From Aurantimicrobium sp. (GTDB lineage Bacteria > Actinomycetota > Actinomycetes > Actinomycetales > Microbacteriaceae), in NCBI GenBank assembly GCA_024644865.1, contig JAHEGZ010000003.1:1-64000 (forward strand): a stretch of DNA of 64,000 nt, read 5' to 3'. Every line of letters begins with the position of its first letter. The stretch's first letter is position 1. Position numbers and translations under genes: made by a program. The notes beneath the pieces were generated by a model. The model had not been told where the DNA came from, did not search any database, and worked only from the letters and a program-made list of their open reading frames with translations. Positions 30,596 through 40,654 of the stretch are shown piece by piece.

Positions 30596-32920
30596 ATGAC
30601 GCAGCTCGACATTTTTGACACCGACCCTCTGCTCGAGGGGCTCAACCCACAACAGGCCGAAGCCGTCAGTTTTCGGGGGCAAGCACTGCTCATCGTCGCT
30701 GGTGCTGGCTCGGGCAAAACGCGGGTTCTGACGCACCGCATCGCTAGCCTCATCCACTCTCGCGAAGCGTGGCCTTCGCAGGTTCTTGCCATCACCTTCA
30801 CCAATAAGGCCGCCGCCGAGATGCGTGAGCGGGCAGAGCAGATTCTTGGGTCGGCCACCGAGGGCATGTGGATCTCGACGTTCCACTCCTCGTGTGTGCG
30901 CATCCTTCGTCGCGAGGCCGAGAACTTTGGTTTTACCTCGAGCTTCACCATCTACGACTCGCACGACTCGCGCACGCTCATCAAGCGCATCATCAAAGAT
31001 CTCGACGGCGAAAGCTACGGATGCACCGTCTCAGGTGTGGCCAACAAGATCTCGCGCCTCAAGAACGAACTGGCCGACGTCGACAGCTACGCGCGCAACA
31101 TCAACCCGAACGACCCCAACGAGGTTAAGTTTCTCGAGGTGTTCCGCGAGTACACCCGCAGCCTCCAGGCAGCCAATGCCTTCGACTTTGATGACTTGTT
31201 GGCGCAGACGGTGTTCTTGTTCCGCGCCTTCCCTCACGTGGCCGACGTGTATCGCAAGAAGTTTCGCCACATTTTGGTCGACGAGTATCAAGACACCAAC
31301 CACGCGCAGTACGCGTTGATTCACGAGTTGACGCGTGAGTGCGCCGACGGCACACCGGGAGCGTCTCTCACCGTAGTGGGTGATTCCGACCAGTCGATCT
31401 ATTCGTTCCGCGGTGCCGACATTCGCAACATCGCTGAGTTCGAGCGTGACTTTCCCGGCGCGAAGGTGATTCTGCTCGAGCAGAACTATCGCTCGACCCA
31501 AAACATTTTGTCGGCGGCCAACGCGGTGATCTCGAACAACTTTGATCGCAAGGCCAAGAACCTGTGGTCGGCCTCGGGCGACGGCGCAAAGCTCGTCGGC
31601 TTCACCGGATACTCGGCGCACGACGAAGCACAGTTCATCGTCGACGAGATCAACGCGCTTCACTCCCAGGGCGTCGACTACAACAGCATCGCCGTGTTCT
31701 ACCGAACCAACGCTCAGACCCGTGCGCTTGAAGAAATCTTCATTCGCTCGGCGCTTCCGTACCGACTCGTCGGCGGCACCAAGTTCTATGAGCGCGCCGA
31801 AATCAAAGACGTCATTTGTTACCTCATCGCGGTTGCCAACCCCGCCGACGGTCTTGCCGTTCGCCGCATCCTGAACACGCCCAAGCGCGGTATCGGCCCG
31901 GCGACCGAGGCCTCACTGCAGCTGTTCGCCGACCAGAACAATGTTTCGGTTCGCGAGGCGCTTCGTCACGTGGATGGGCTGGGGTTTGGCCCCAAGGTCA
32001 CCGGGGCGATCAACTCGCTGAGCAAGATGCTTGACGAGGCAACCGCCATGCTCGATGCCGGCAAGGTCAGCGACGTGTTGGCTCACTTGCTTGAAAAGAC
32101 TGGCTACATCGACGCGCTGCGTGCCACCCGCGACCCCCAAGACGAAGCTCGTGCCGAGAACGTTGAGGAGCTCTTGGCCGTGACTCGCGAGTTCGACAAG
32201 AACAACCCCGATGGCACGCTCATCGACTTCTTGACCGAGGTGTCGCTCGTGGCTGCCGCCGACGAACTTGACGATGCCAGTGGCACGGTGAGCCTGATGA
32301 CTCTGCACACCGCCAAGGGGTTGGAGTACGACGCAGTGTTTCTCACTGGAGTCGAAGAAGAGTTGTTGCCCCACCGCATGTCGGCAGGCGAACCCGGCGG
32401 CCCGGCCGAAGAGCGCCGCCTGTTCTACGTGGGCATCACGCGTGCGCGCAAGCACCTGTACCTCACCCTGGCTATGTCGCGCGCCATGTTTGGTCAGACA
32501 AACGTCGCACTGCCCAGTCGCTACCTGCAAGAGATTCCATCTGAGCTGCTCGACTGGCGCCAGTCGCCCGAAGACCTGCAGCGCTCGTCGCTCGGCTCGG
32601 GCTATGGCTCTCGTTCGCTGGGTTCAAGTTACGGCTCCAGTTCGAGCGGCTCTGGCTGGGGCTCGAGCTCCGGCGGGTGGGATTCACTGCCGCCGTCGCC
32701 CAAGCCCAAGACCGAGTGGGCAAACCGGGTCACCAACCAGATTCGCGACAACGGCGACCTTGAGCTACAGGCCGGCGACCGCATCCGACACGTCGATTTC
32801 GGTGACGGAACCGTTACCGATGTCACGGGAGTTGACACCAAACGGGTCGCTCACGTGCGATTTGATCGTGCCGGAGCCAAGAAGCTCCTCATTAAGATTG
32901 CGCCGATCGAAAAGATCTAG
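30596..32920 (+). CDS. pcrA: UvrD/PcrA-type ATP-dependent DNA helicase
   Basis: The 774-residue SF1A helicase has the Q motif GLNPQQAEAV, Walker A AGAGSGKT (35-42), motif Ia ITFTNKAAAEM, Walker B ILVDEYQDTNHAQ, motif III VVGDSDQSIYSFRGA, and late motifs LMTLHTAKGLEYD and RRLFYVGITRARKHL. Residues ~662-698 are an unusual Gly/Ser/Tyr/Trp repeat. A C-terminal ~50-residue beta domain (AGDRIRHVDFGDGTV) is the PcrA RNA-polymerase-binding type. It unwinds DNA 3'-5' in repair and in resolving transcription conflicts. Confidence 0.96.
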   Translation: MTQLDIFDTDPLLEGLNPQQAEAVSFRGQALLIVAGAGSGKTRVLTHRIASLIHSREAWPSQVLAITFTNKAAAEMRERAEQILGSATEGMWISTFHSSCVRILRREAENFGFTSSFTIYDSHDSRTLIKRIIKDLDGESYGCTVSGVANKISRLKNELADVDSYARNINPNDPNEVKFLEVFREYTRSLQAANAFDFDDLLAQTVFLFRAFPHVADVYRKKFRHILVDEYQDTNHAQYALIHELTRECADGTPGASLTVVGDSDQSIYSFRGADIRNIAEFERDFPGAKVILLEQNYRSTQNILSAANAVISNNFDRKAKNLWSASGDGAKLVGFTGYSAHDEAQFIVDEINALHSQGVDYNSIAVFYRTNAQTRALEEIFIRSALPYRLVGGTKFYERAEIKDVICYLIAVANPADGLAVRRILNTPKRGIGPATEASLQLFADQNNVSVREALRHVDGLGFGPKVTGAINSLSKMLDEATAMLDAGKVSDVLAHLLEKTGYIDALRATRDPQDEARAENVEELLAVTREFDKNNPDGTLIDFLTEVSLVAAADELDDASGTVSLMTLHTAKGLEYDAVFLTGVEEELLPHRMSAGEPGGPAEERRLFYVGITRARKHLYLTLAMSRAMFGQTNVALPSRYLQEIPSELLDWRQSPEDLQRSSLGSGYGSRSLGSSYGSSSSGSGWGSSSGGWDSLPPSPKPKTEWANRVTNQIRDNGDLELQAGDRIRHVDFGDGTVTDVTGVDTKRVAHVRFDRAGAKKLLIKIAPIEKI

Positions 32921-32933
32921 CTCAATCAGCTAC

Positions 32934-33656
32934 TTAGACCCGGCCGCCGATCAGCGATCCAATTCCGTAAGTGATGGCCAGGGCAATCGCGCCACCAATA
33001 ACAACGCGGATGATCGACCGCGGCACCGGGCTACCACCGATGTAGGCGCCGATGCCACCGGTCAACCCGAGTGCCACGATGGTTGCCGCAAACGTGATGA
33101 TGATTGCCGGAGTCGTGGGCATGCCCAGACCGACGGTAAGCAGAATCGTCGCAAGCGGGATAATCGCACCGACGAGGAACGACACGATAGACGAGATGGC
33201 CGCGTGAATCGGGTTCGTCAGGTCTTCGTGGTCGATGTTCAGCTCGATTTTGAGGTGCGCCTTGAGGGCATCCTTCGCGGTGAGTTCTTCGGCTACCTTG
33301 CGTGCCGTCGAGGCTGAGAGCCCCTCGCGTTCGTAAAGCAATGCAAGTTCGTCGAGCTCTTCGGCGGGATACAGCTCCAACTCGCGCTTCTCTTTATTGA
33401 TCCAAGCGAGCTCACTATCGCGCTGGCTGCTGACGGAAACGTACTCGCCCAGACCCATCGAGACGGCGCCGGCAATCAACGCAGCAATGCCCGTCAAAAA
33501 GATAACGGCGACGTCACTCGTGGCGGCCGCGATACCCACGACCAGGGCCGCTATGGAGACGATTCCGTCGTTCGCCCCGAGAACACCGGCACGCAGCCAG
33601 TTCAACTTTCCGTTCGAGGCGGCTTCGTGCGGTTCAAATCCGTGGAGTTCAGTCAT
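32934..33656 (-). CDS. VIT1/CCC1 transporter family protein
   Basis: The 240-residue membrane protein has LRAGVLGANDGIVSIAALVVG and SMGLGEYVSVSSQRD, the two signatures of VIT1/CCC1 iron or manganese transporters. A charged cytoplasmic segment (about 85-145, EKRELELYPAEELDELALLY) follows as in plant VIT1. About five transmembrane helices are visible. The frame extends to a TTG at 33695, but ATG 33656 with GGAGG upstream and the usual N-terminus is preferred. It converges on pcrA with 13 bases between stops. Confidence 0.9.
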   Translation of the reverse strand: MTELHGFEPHEAASNGKLNWLRAGVLGANDGIVSIAALVVGIAAATSDVAVIFLTGIAALIAGAVSMGLGEYVSVSSQRDSELAWINKEKRELELYPAEELDELALLYEREGLSASTARKVAEELTAKDALKAHLKIELNIDHEDLTNPIHAAISSIVSFLVGAIIPLATILLTVGLGMPTTPAIIITFAATIVALGLTGGIGAYIGGSPVPRSIIRVVIGGAIALAITYGIGSLIGGRV

Positions 33657-33779
33657 ACCTCCACTCAAGCAGAATCTGGCGCCCGGCGCATCCAAGGTAA
33701 CGCTGAGTAAACATCCATAGAACGGAACTTGACGGGGGGCACTTTGACCCCAAAAGAGAGTAGAGTCGTAACGTCGATT

Positions 33780-33797
33780 TATCTTGACATCAAGATA
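33780..33797. promoter_or_regulatory. Perfect 18-bp inverted repeat upstream of sucC (candidate operator)
   Basis: TATCTTGA-CA-TCAAGATA is a perfect 8-bp inverted repeat with a 2-base centre, in the 204-base region before sucCD. A TAGAGT hexamer at 33761 could be a -10, which would place the repeat just downstream of the transcription start. It is probably a transcription-factor site; the factor is unknown. Nothing else gene-like is seen in 33657-33860. Confidence 0.6.
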
Positions 33798-33860
33798 CTT
33801 TCTCGCTTTGGCGCCTAGTCGCCACCCTCACAACTGCTTTCAACGGATTGGGTAATCACC

Positions 33861-35024
33861 GTGGATTTGTACGAATACCAAGCGCGTGACGTTTTCGAGA
33901 GCTACGGCGTTCCCGTGCTCCCCGGCATCATCGCTGACACGCCTGCCGAGGCTCGCGCCGCGGCCGAGAAGCTCGGCGGAGTTGTCGTTGTCAAGGCTCA
34001 GGTCAAGATCGGTGGCCGCGGTAAGGCCGGCGGCGTCAAGGTCGCAAAGACTCCCGAAGAGGCTGAAGAGCACGCCAAGAACATCCTGGGTCTCGACATC
34101 AAGGGCCACATCGTCAAGCGCGTCATGATCGCCGGTGGTGCTCGCATCGCTCAGGAGTTCTATTTCTCGGTTCTGCTCGACCGTGCCAACCGCTCCTACC
34201 TCTCGCTGACCTCGTACGAGGGTGGCATGGAGATCGAGCAGCTCGCCGTTGAGCGCCCCGAGGCTCTGGCTCGCATTGAAGTCAACCCCATCAAGGGCAT
34301 CGACCTCGACGAGGCAAAGCACATCGCCGTAGCAGCTAAGTTCCCAGCCGACCTGATCGACAAGGTGGCACCGGTCATCGTCAAACTGTACGAGGTCTAC
34401 ACCGGCGAAGACGCCACGCTCGTCGAGGTAAACCCGCTGGTTCTGACCGAAGAGGGCAACATCATCGCTCTTGACGGCAAGGTCTCGTTGGACGAGAACG
34501 CTGCGTTCCGCCACCCGAACCACGAAGCACTCGAAGACAAGGCCGCCGCTGACCCCCTCGAGGCCAAGGCAAAGGCATCCGATCTCAACTACGTCAAGCT
34601 CGACGGACAGGTAGGCATCATCGGTAATGGTGCTGGTCTGGTTATGAGCACCCTTGACGTCGTCGCCTACGCCGGTGAGAAGCACGGGGGCGTCAAGCCT
34701 GCCAACTTCCTCGACATCGGAGGCGGAGCTTCCGCTGAGGTGATGGCTGCTGGTCTCGACGTCATCCTCGGTGACCCACAGGTCAAGAGCGTGTTCGTCA
34801 ACGTGTTCGGTGGCATCACCGCCTGTGACGCTGTCGCCAACGGAATCGTCAAGGCCCTCGAGGTTCTTGGTTCTGCTGCCAACAAGCCGCTGGTTGTTCG
34901 CCTCGACGGCAACAACGTAGAAGAGGGTCGTCGCATCCTCACGGAAGCTAACCACCCGCTGGTCACCCTTGCTGCAGGCATGGATGAGGGCGCTGACAAG
35001 GCCGCCGAGCTGGCCAACGCCTAA
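33861..35024 (+). CDS. sucC: Succinyl-CoA ligase (ADP-forming) subunit beta
   Basis: The 387-residue protein begins [19 protein letters not shown] and has an ATP-grasp domain ([33 protein letters not shown]). The CoA-ligase domain contains [18 protein letters not shown] and [12 protein letters not shown]. It pairs with SucD to make succinate, CoA and ATP from succinyl-CoA in the TCA cycle. GTG 33861 is the start. sucD follows after 29 bases. Confidence 0.97.
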   Translation: MDLYEYQARDVFESYGVPVLPGIIADTPAEARAAAEKLGGVVVVKAQVKIGGRGKAGGVKVAKTPEEAEEHAKNILGLDIKGHIVKRVMIAGGARIAQEFYFSVLLDRANRSYLSLTSYEGGMEIEQLAVERPEALARIEVNPIKGIDLDEAKHIAVAAKFPADLIDKVAPVIVKLYEVYTGEDATLVEVNPLVLTEEGNIIALDGKVSLDENAAFRHPNHEALEDKAAADPLEAKAKASDLNYVKLDGQVGIIGNGAGLVMSTLDVVAYAGEKHGGVKPANFLDIGGGASAEVMAAGLDVILGDPQVKSVFVNVFGGITACDAVANGIVKALEVLGSAANKPLVVRLDGNNVEEGRRILTEANHPLVTLAAGMDEGADKAAELANA

Positions 35025-35053
35025 GCGCGCGAGAGACGAGAAAAGAGAAAACT

Positions 35054-35941
35054 ATGTCGATCTTTCTGAACAAGGATTCCAAGGTCATCGTGCAGGGCAT
35101 CACCGGCGGTGAGGGCTCCAAGCACACCGCTCGCATGCTCGCTGCTGGTACCCAGGTCGTGGGAGGCGTCAACGCTCGCAAGGCGGGCACGACCGTAACT
35201 CACGGCGATGTCGAGCTTCCCGTTTTTGCAACCGTGGCTGAGGCAATGGCAGCAACCGGCGCAGACGTGTCAATCGCCTTCGTACCTCCGGCATTCTCGA
35301 AGGACGCCGTTATCGAGGCCATCGACGCTGAAATTCCGCTGCTGGTCGTAATCACTGAGGGCATCCCGGTTCAGGACTCTGCGGAGTTCTGGGCGTACGC
35401 CAAGTCAAAGGGCAACAAGACCCGAATCATCGGGCCAAACTGCCCTGGCATCATAACCCCCGGCGAGGCACTCGTCGGCATCACTCCGGCAAACATCACC
35501 GGCAAGGGCCCGGTCGGACTGGTTTCCAAGTCGGGAACCTTGACCTACCAGATGATGTTCGAGCTGCGCGACCTGGGATTCTCGACCGCAATCGGAATCG
35601 GCGGTGACCCCATCATCGGCACCACGCACATCGATGCCCTGGCCGCGTTCGAGGCCGACCCCGAGACCAAAGTCATCGTCATGATCGGTGAGATCGGTGG
35701 AGACGCCGAAGAGCGTGCCGCCGACTTCATCAAGGCGAACGTGACCAAGCCAGTTGTTGGTTACGTCGCCGGATTCACGGCTCCCGAGGGCAAGACAATG
35801 GGCCACGCCGGTGCCATTGTTTCTGGCTCCGCCGGTACCGCGCAGGCCAAGAAAGAGGCCCTCGAGGCCGCTGGCGTCAAGGTCGGAAAGACCCCGAGCG
35901 AGACCGCTCGTCTGCTGCGCGAGGTGTACGCCGCGCTGTAG
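35054..35941 (+). CDS. sucD: Succinyl-CoA ligase (ADP-forming) subunit alpha
   Basis: The 295-residue protein has a CoA-binding Rossmann domain at the N-terminus ([19 protein letters not shown]), [17 protein letters not shown] in the middle, and the active-site histidine in [15 protein letters not shown] near residue 250. It forms the catalytic unit with SucC. The ATG follows GAAAAGAG. A terminator 20 bases after the stop closes the sucCD operon. Confidence 0.97.
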   Translation: MSIFLNKDSKVIVQGITGGEGSKHTARMLAAGTQVVGGVNARKAGTTVTHGDVELPVFATVAEAMAATGADVSIAFVPPAFSKDAVIEAIDAEIPLLVVITEGIPVQDSAEFWAYAKSKGNKTRIIGPNCPGIITPGEALVGITPANITGKGPVGLVSKSGTLTYQMMFELRDLGFSTAIGIGGDPIIGTTHIDALAAFEADPETKVIVMIGEIGGDAEERAADFIKANVTKPVVGYVAGFTAPEGKTMGHAGAIVSGSAGTAQAKKEALEAAGVKVGKTPSETARLLREVYAAL

Positions 35942-35961
35942 CCCGTCAGATTCACGCACAG

Positions 35962-35990
35962 GTGGCTGGTCCCTCGGGTCAGCCACTTTT
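35962..35990 (+). terminator. Rho-independent terminator after sucD
   Basis: GTGGCTG and CAGCCAC form a 7-bp stem, with an inner CCC/GGG pairing, followed by TTTT. It is placed 20 bases after the sucD stop. Confidence 0.8.
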
Positions 35991-36102
35991 GCATGAGCTG
36001 AACATTTGTCGGGCCGCTGTGTGAGTTCCGCTTCTCAAAGACGCGGCGACTGACAAAATGGGAGAGCGTGGCGCGTCGGCACACGGTCGGAAGGATTCTG
36101 AA

Positions 36103-37200
36103 GTGGCAACCAAGCAACGAGGACGGTCTGCACTGGCCATCGTCCTTCTCGTCATCGCGACTCTGCTCGTGCCCACCGCGATTGTGGGTCACTGGGCTAC
36201 GGTGCAGATCAGCAACTCCAACCGATTCGTCGACAGCCTCGCGCCGCTTTCTGACAACCCTCAGGTGCAGACGCTGGTTATCACCAAGCTCTCTGATGCG
36301 ATTGAGAAGAAAGTCAACGTCAACGAGACCACCCAGACGTTGGTCGACGGGCTCGGGTCTGCGCTGAAGCTTGGCCCCAAGGCCAAAGATGCTCTCAACC
36401 TCATTTCTGCACCGCTGGCCGCCGGTATTGAGAATCTGATTACCGACACGGTGAGCAAAGTCGTCAAGTCGCCCGCTTTTCAAAAAGCATGGAAGACGAC
36501 CATCACCATTACTCACAAAGAGCTCATTGCGGTGTTGAGCGGTCGAACCCCAGATGGCGTCAACCTTGCCGCCGACGGCACCATAACTCTGTCGCTCAAG
36601 CCGCTGATGCAAGAGGTCAAAAATCAGATGATTGCTGCAAAGGTCCCCTTTGCCAGAGTTATTCCAACAATTGACACGACCATCACGGTTGCGAAAATTC
36701 CTCAGCTCGCGACCGCGCGCATCGCCTATCAAGTTGGCGTGGGGGTCGGGATGTGGTTGCCCTGGTTTGTCTTAGCTATGTTTGCCGGCGCGGTGCTGCT
36801 GGCCGTTCGTCGCTGGCGAATGGTGTTCATCAGCGCACTGTTGATTTTCATCATGGCGGGCTTGGTTGGAATCGGGCTCTCGACGGGTCGCATCATTCTG
36901 ACCGCGAGCCTCAACGCTGACCTGACTCAGGTGGCCGGTGCCGTATATGACACGGTCATCGGATACGGTGCATCCGTCGTCGTTACCTTAATGATTCTGA
37001 GCGCGCTGCTTGCAATTGTTGCGGGTATCTACTCGTTTGATTCGGCTACCCGGCTTCGAACCTGGATCGCTCAATCAAGTCGAAAAGTTTGGGGTCGCGC
37101 GGAAGAAGTGACCGCGGTTGCCACCAAGAAGGTCGGCGCCACTAAGACCGCACAGAGTGCGACAAAGACGACTGCCAAGAAGGTAGCCAGCAAAAAGTGA
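36103..37200 (+). CDS. Conserved actinobacterial membrane protein of unknown function
   Basis: The protein is ~365 residues from GTG 36103 (380 from ATG 36058). GTG 36103 is preferred for AAGGA eight bases upstream. One helix near the N-terminus (about 10-32) is followed by a ~190-residue extracytoplasmic region rich in Thr/Lys/Val. Three more helices (about 220-340) and a Lys/Ala/Thr-rich basic tail (KKVGATKTAQSATKTTAKK) complete it. The tail resembles histone-like or cell-envelope anchors. The function is unknown. It overlaps the next membrane gene by 4 bases. Confidence 0.75.
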   Translation: MATKQRGRSALAIVLLVIATLLVPTAIVGHWATVQISNSNRFVDSLAPLSDNPQVQTLVITKLSDAIEKKVNVNETTQTLVDGLGSALKLGPKAKDALNLISAPLAAGIENLITDTVSKVVKSPAFQKAWKTTITITHKELIAVLSGRTPDGVNLAADGTITLSLKPLMQEVKNQMIAAKVPFARVIPTIDTTITVAKIPQLATARIAYQVGVGVGMWLPWFVLAMFAGAVLLAVRRWRMVFISALLIFIMAGLVGIGLSTGRIILTASLNADLTQVAGAVYDTVIGYGASVVVTLMILSALLAIVAGIYSFDSATRLRTWIAQSSRKVWGRAEEVTAVATKKVGATKTAQSATKTTAKKVASKK

Positions 37201-38426
37201 CCCGCCTGCTCATCATTCTCACCAGTGCGGTCGAAGCACTGGTCGTCATGGCAGCAGGCTTGGCGATTCCCTTCGTTCCGCTGACCATCATGTGGTTGAC
37301 GCGACTGAATCTCGGAATCAATTACGACGTGTACTGGAGAGCAGCCTCCGATATTTGGCTGCTCGGTCACGGCGTTCACTTTGGTGTGACGCTGGATCCG
37401 AAACTGGCCGCTGCGGTCGGTCTGCCCGGCGCCGAGAACTCCTTTGTGCTTTCGCTCGCGCCCCTGGCATTTGGACTTCTCACTCTGCTTCTCGCTGCCC
37501 GGGTAGGTCGTCGCACCATCGAAGCTGGCACCCGCTTCATCGGCCCGATAACTGCCATAGCTACTTTTGCTGGGCTCACGGCACTCATCGTTGGATTCGC
37601 CATCGTGCCCGCCGTCATGCCCAGCCTCTGGCGCGGTTTCATCATTCCGCCAGTAATCTTCGCCCTCGGCGTCATTATCGGCGCTCGAGGTGAGATTGGC
37701 CGTTCAGGTGGCACAGCCGAGCGCTTTCAGAAGGCAGTCACCGGATGGGCCAGGGCGCTGCCCGAACACATCCAGTCAGTCATCACGGTCGGTGTTCGCG
37801 GAGCAGCCGGAACGCTCTTCACCCTCGCCGGAATCTCGGCGGTCATCCTGGCTTTGATGGTGATCATCAACTTTCCCCAGATGGTCGGCCTGTACGAGGG
37901 CCTTCAGGCCGGCGCGGGTGGCAGTTTCGTGCTGACCCTCGCGCAGATCATGCTGATGCCCAACTTCGTGCTCTGGGTAATGTCTTGGTTGACGGGTGCC
38001 GGATTCGCCATTGGTGTTGGCTCTTCGGTTTCGCCGCTCGGCACGCAACTCGGTCCGATTCCCTCGCTGCCCATGTTCGGCATCATTCCGGCCGGCGACG
38101 TTTGGGGTGGGTACTTCTGGATAGTCATCCCGATTGTGATTGCCCTTGTCTGGGCGATGGCAATGCGACGCCAGTTGGTCATCAAGTTCGGCGGGCCTCA
38201 CATCGGAGGTTGGGCCCTGGTCACCGCAATCGTGATGAGCTTCTCTTCAGCCCTCATCGCCATGGCACTCGCCTGGATCGCATCTGGCAGTGGCGGTCCT
38301 GGCCGTTTGAGTCTGGTCGGTGTTGTTCCCTGGCAGCTCGGCGTATGGATTTTCATTGAGGTCGCGATTGCCAGTGTCATCGGGATGAGCATCCCGCTTG
38401 GGGCCTCTGCCAAGCCGGTAAAGTAG
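37197..38426 (+). CDS. DUF6350 family multi-spanning membrane protein
   Basis: The 409-residue protein has about ten hydrophobic segments. Its position directly before purN-purH is conserved in Microbacteriaceae and related actinobacteria, where such proteins are named DUF6350 or 'cell division protein PerM'. Motifs such as TRLNLGINYDVYWRAASDIW and the loop VGSSVSPLGTQLGPIPSLPM are visible. No catalytic motif is seen and a role in division is not shown here. GTG 37197 overlaps the preceding stop (GTGA). Confidence 0.78.
   Translation: MTRLLIILTSAVEALVVMAAGLAIPFVPLTIMWLTRLNLGINYDVYWRAASDIWLLGHGVHFGVTLDPKLAAAVGLPGAENSFVLSLAPLAFGLLTLLLAARVGRRTIEAGTRFIGPITAIATFAGLTALIVGFAIVPAVMPSLWRGFIIPPVIFALGVIIGARGEIGRSGGTAERFQKAVTGWARALPEHIQSVITVGVRGAAGTLFTLAGISAVILALMVIINFPQMVGLYEGLQAGAGGSFVLTLAQIMLMPNFVLWVMSWLTGAGFAIGVGSSVSPLGTQLGPIPSLPMFGIIPAGDVWGGYFWIVIPIVIALVWAMAMRRQLVIKFGGPHIGGWALVTAIVMSFSSALIAMALAWIASGSGGPGRLSLVGVVPWQLGVWIFIEVAIASVIGMSIPLGASAKPVK
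38419..38424 (+). promoter_or_regulatory. Leaderless -10 element of purN-purH
   Basis: TAAAGT, inside the last codons of the DUF6350 gene, ends 6 bases before the purN GTG. It gives purNH its own promoter despite the 4-base gap to the upstream gene. Confidence 0.5.
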
Positions 38427-38430
38427 GGGA

Positions 38431-39024
38431 GTGACCTCTCTCGTCGTCCTGATTTCTGGCTCAGGATCTAACCTCCGCGCTTTGCTTGAGGCGACGACTC
38501 GAGATGACTTTCCCGCCCGAATCGTGGCCGTCGGTGCCGATAACGAGGCTTCGGGTCTTCAACACGCGCGTGCGTTCGACGTTCCCACTTTCGTAGTCTC
38601 GCCGAGTGATTTTGACTCTCGTGAGTCCTGGGGTCAGGCGCTGCTCAACGAGGTGCAGTCTTTTGGGGCGGATCTCGTGGTCTGTGCCGGGTTCATGCGC
38701 ATCCTGCCGGCAAACGTAGTTCAGGCGCTCACTCCCAACCTCATCAACATGCATCCGGCTCTGCTGCCCCTTTTTCCGGGCGCTCACGCTGTGCGTGACG
38801 CACTCGCCGCCGGGGCAACCGAAACCGGGGCAACCGTTCACGTCGTCGACGAAGGAGTCGACACCGGTCCGGTCATTCGTCAGGTGCCTCTGTCTATCGA
38901 GCCGGGCGAAACCGAAGAACATTTACACGAACGCATCAAGGTTCTCGAGCGCGAGCTCATCGTCGCCACTGTTTCAGAAATCGCACACAATCGCATCAAT
39001 CTCAAGGAGTTAGCCCGTTCATGA
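38431..39024 (+). CDS. purN: Phosphoribosylglycinamide formyltransferase
   Basis: The 197-residue enzyme transfers the formyl group of 10-formyl-THF to GAR in purine synthesis. The catalytic trio is visible: Asn106 and His108 in [14 protein letters not shown] and Asp144 in [10 protein letters not shown]. The N-terminal phosphate loop is [11 protein letters not shown]. The GTG start has a TAAAGT element six bases upstream. The stop overlaps purH by 4 bases. Confidence 0.96.
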   Translation: MTSLVVLISGSGSNLRALLEATTRDDFPARIVAVGADNEASGLQHARAFDVPTFVVSPSDFDSRESWGQALLNEVQSFGADLVVCAGFMRILPANVVQALTPNLINMHPALLPLFPGAHAVRDALAAGATETGATVHVVDEGVDTGPVIRQVPLSIEPGETEEHLHERIKVLERELIVATVSEIAHNRINLKELARS

Positions 39025-40619
39025 GCGGACCCAGCCACGATCCCAGCCTCTACCGCGACCGCGACCTCGTTGCCGTCAAGCGCGCACTGATTTCGGTCAG
39101 CGACAAGACTGGCCTGCTCGAGCTCGCTCAGGCCCTCGTCTCTGCCGGCGCAGAAATTGTCTCGACGGGCTCAACCGCTTCGACGATTCGTGACGCTGGT
39201 TTTGCCGTGACCGACGTCAGCTCGGTCACCGGTTTCCCAGAGTCGCTCGACGGTCGCGTCAAGACCCTGCACCCTGCCGTTCACGCGGGAATCCTGGCCG
39301 ATTTGCGCCTCGAGTCGCACGAACAGCAGTTGGCCGATCTGGGCATCGCTAACTTCGAGCTCGTCGTGGTCAACCTGTACCCGTTCCGCGAGACGGTTTC
39401 TTCGGGCGCTCCCGAGTCCGACGTCATTGAGCAGATCGATATTGGAGGCCCGGCCCTGGTTCGCGCTTCCGCCAAGAACCACGCCAACGTCGCAATCGTC
39501 GTTTCGCCCGCTCGATACGCCGAGGTTGTAGCTGAGGTCTCGGCCGGTGGAACCACGTTGAACACTCGTCGCGCGCTTGCGGCCGAGGCGTTTACCCACA
39601 CTGCGTCGTACGACGCCGCCGTGTCGTCGTGGTTCTTGCGCGACGAAGTGTTCCCGCCGGCATACTCGGTGACCGCAAGCCGTGCACAGACCCTGCGTTA
39701 CGGCGAGAATTCACACCAGCGCGCGGCGCTCTATCTGCAGCAGGGCGGGCACGGCATCGCCCAGGCTGAACTGCTTGGCGGCAAAGAGATGTCGTACAAC
39801 AACTACGTGGATGCCGACGCCGCCGTTCGCGCCGCCTACGACTTCATCAACCCGGCCGTGGCCATCATCAAACACGCGAACCCCTGTGGCATCGCCGTTG
39901 GTCGTGACAACTCCATCGACCAAATCGCATCCGCGCACCACCTGGCGCACGCCTGCGATCCGGTCTCGGCGTTTGGCGGGGTAATCGCCGCCAACCGTAC
40001 GGTGACGCTCAAAATGGCGGAGCAGGTGAGCGAGGTTTTCACCGAGGTGCTCGTGGCCCCCGACTTCGATGCTGACGCGCTCAAGCTGCTCAAAGAGAAG
40101 AAGAATCTGCGTCTGCTGCGCCTACCGGCTGATTTCAGCCGTGACCCCCGCGAGATTCGACAGATTTCTGGCGGCTACCTTGTGCAAGACACCGACCTGT
40201 TCGATACCAATGCTGAGCTTGGCAAGCTGCTCACCGACTGGAAGCTCGTTTCTGGCGAGCCGGCCGATGCCGAGACTCTCGTTGACCTTGAGTTCGCGTG
40301 GAAGGCCTGCCGTTCGGTCAAGTCCAACGCCATTCTTCTAGCCAAGGGCGGCGCTTCTGTCGGCGTCGGTATGGGTCAGGTTAACCGTGTTGACTCCTGT
40401 CACCTCGCGGTGAACCGTGCTGGCGACCGAGCCGATGGCTCCGTGGCGGCATCCGACGCGTTTTTCCCGTTTGCCGACGGCCTTGAGGTTCTTCTCGCAG
40501 CAGGAATCAAAGCAGTTGTTCAGCCCGGCGGCTCCGTTCGTGATGAAGAGGTGATTGCGGCGGCTCAGAAGGCTGGCGTGACCATGTACTTCACTGGCGA
40601 GCGCCACTTCTTCCACTAA
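39021..40619 (+). CDS. purH: Bifunctional AICAR formyltransferase/IMP cyclohydrolase
   Basis: The 532-residue protein has an IMP cyclohydrolase domain (about 15-160; [42 protein letters not shown]). The AICAR formyltransferase domain carries [13 protein letters not shown], the catalytic KHANPCG and [10 protein letters not shown]. It performs the last two steps of IMP synthesis, using 10-formyl-THF. The ATG overlaps the purN stop (ATGA), so the two folate-dependent steps are coupled. Confidence 0.97.
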   Translation: MSGPSHDPSLYRDRDLVAVKRALISVSDKTGLLELAQALVSAGAEIVSTGSTASTIRDAGFAVTDVSSVTGFPESLDGRVKTLHPAVHAGILADLRLESHEQQLADLGIANFELVVVNLYPFRETVSSGAPESDVIEQIDIGGPALVRASAKNHANVAIVVSPARYAEVVAEVSAGGTTLNTRRALAAEAFTHTASYDAAVSSWFLRDEVFPPAYSVTASRAQTLRYGENSHQRAALYLQQGGHGIAQAELLGGKEMSYNNYVDADAAVRAAYDFINPAVAIIKHANPCGIAVGRDNSIDQIASAHHLAHACDPVSAFGGVIAANRTVTLKMAEQVSEVFTEVLVAPDFDADALKLLKEKKNLRLLRLPADFSRDPREIRQISGGYLVQDTDLFDTNAELGKLLTDWKLVSGEPADAETLVDLEFAWKACRSVKSNAILLAKGGASVGVGMGQVNRVDSCHLAVNRAGDRADGSVAASDAFFPFADGLEVLLAAGIKAVVQPGGSVRDEEVIAAAQKAGVTMYFTGERHFFH

Positions 40620-40654
40620 CCACCAACGGATCCACCCCTCGAGAATCAGGACTC

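Noticed and set aside
33784-33789. TTGACA as a -35 for sucC
   Set aside because: No acceptable -10 lies 16-18 bases downstream, and the hexamer is part of the 18-bp palindrome.
33840-34955. Minus-strand open frame of 371 codons opposite sucC
   Set aside because: Shadow frame; sucC is complete and conserved on the plus strand.
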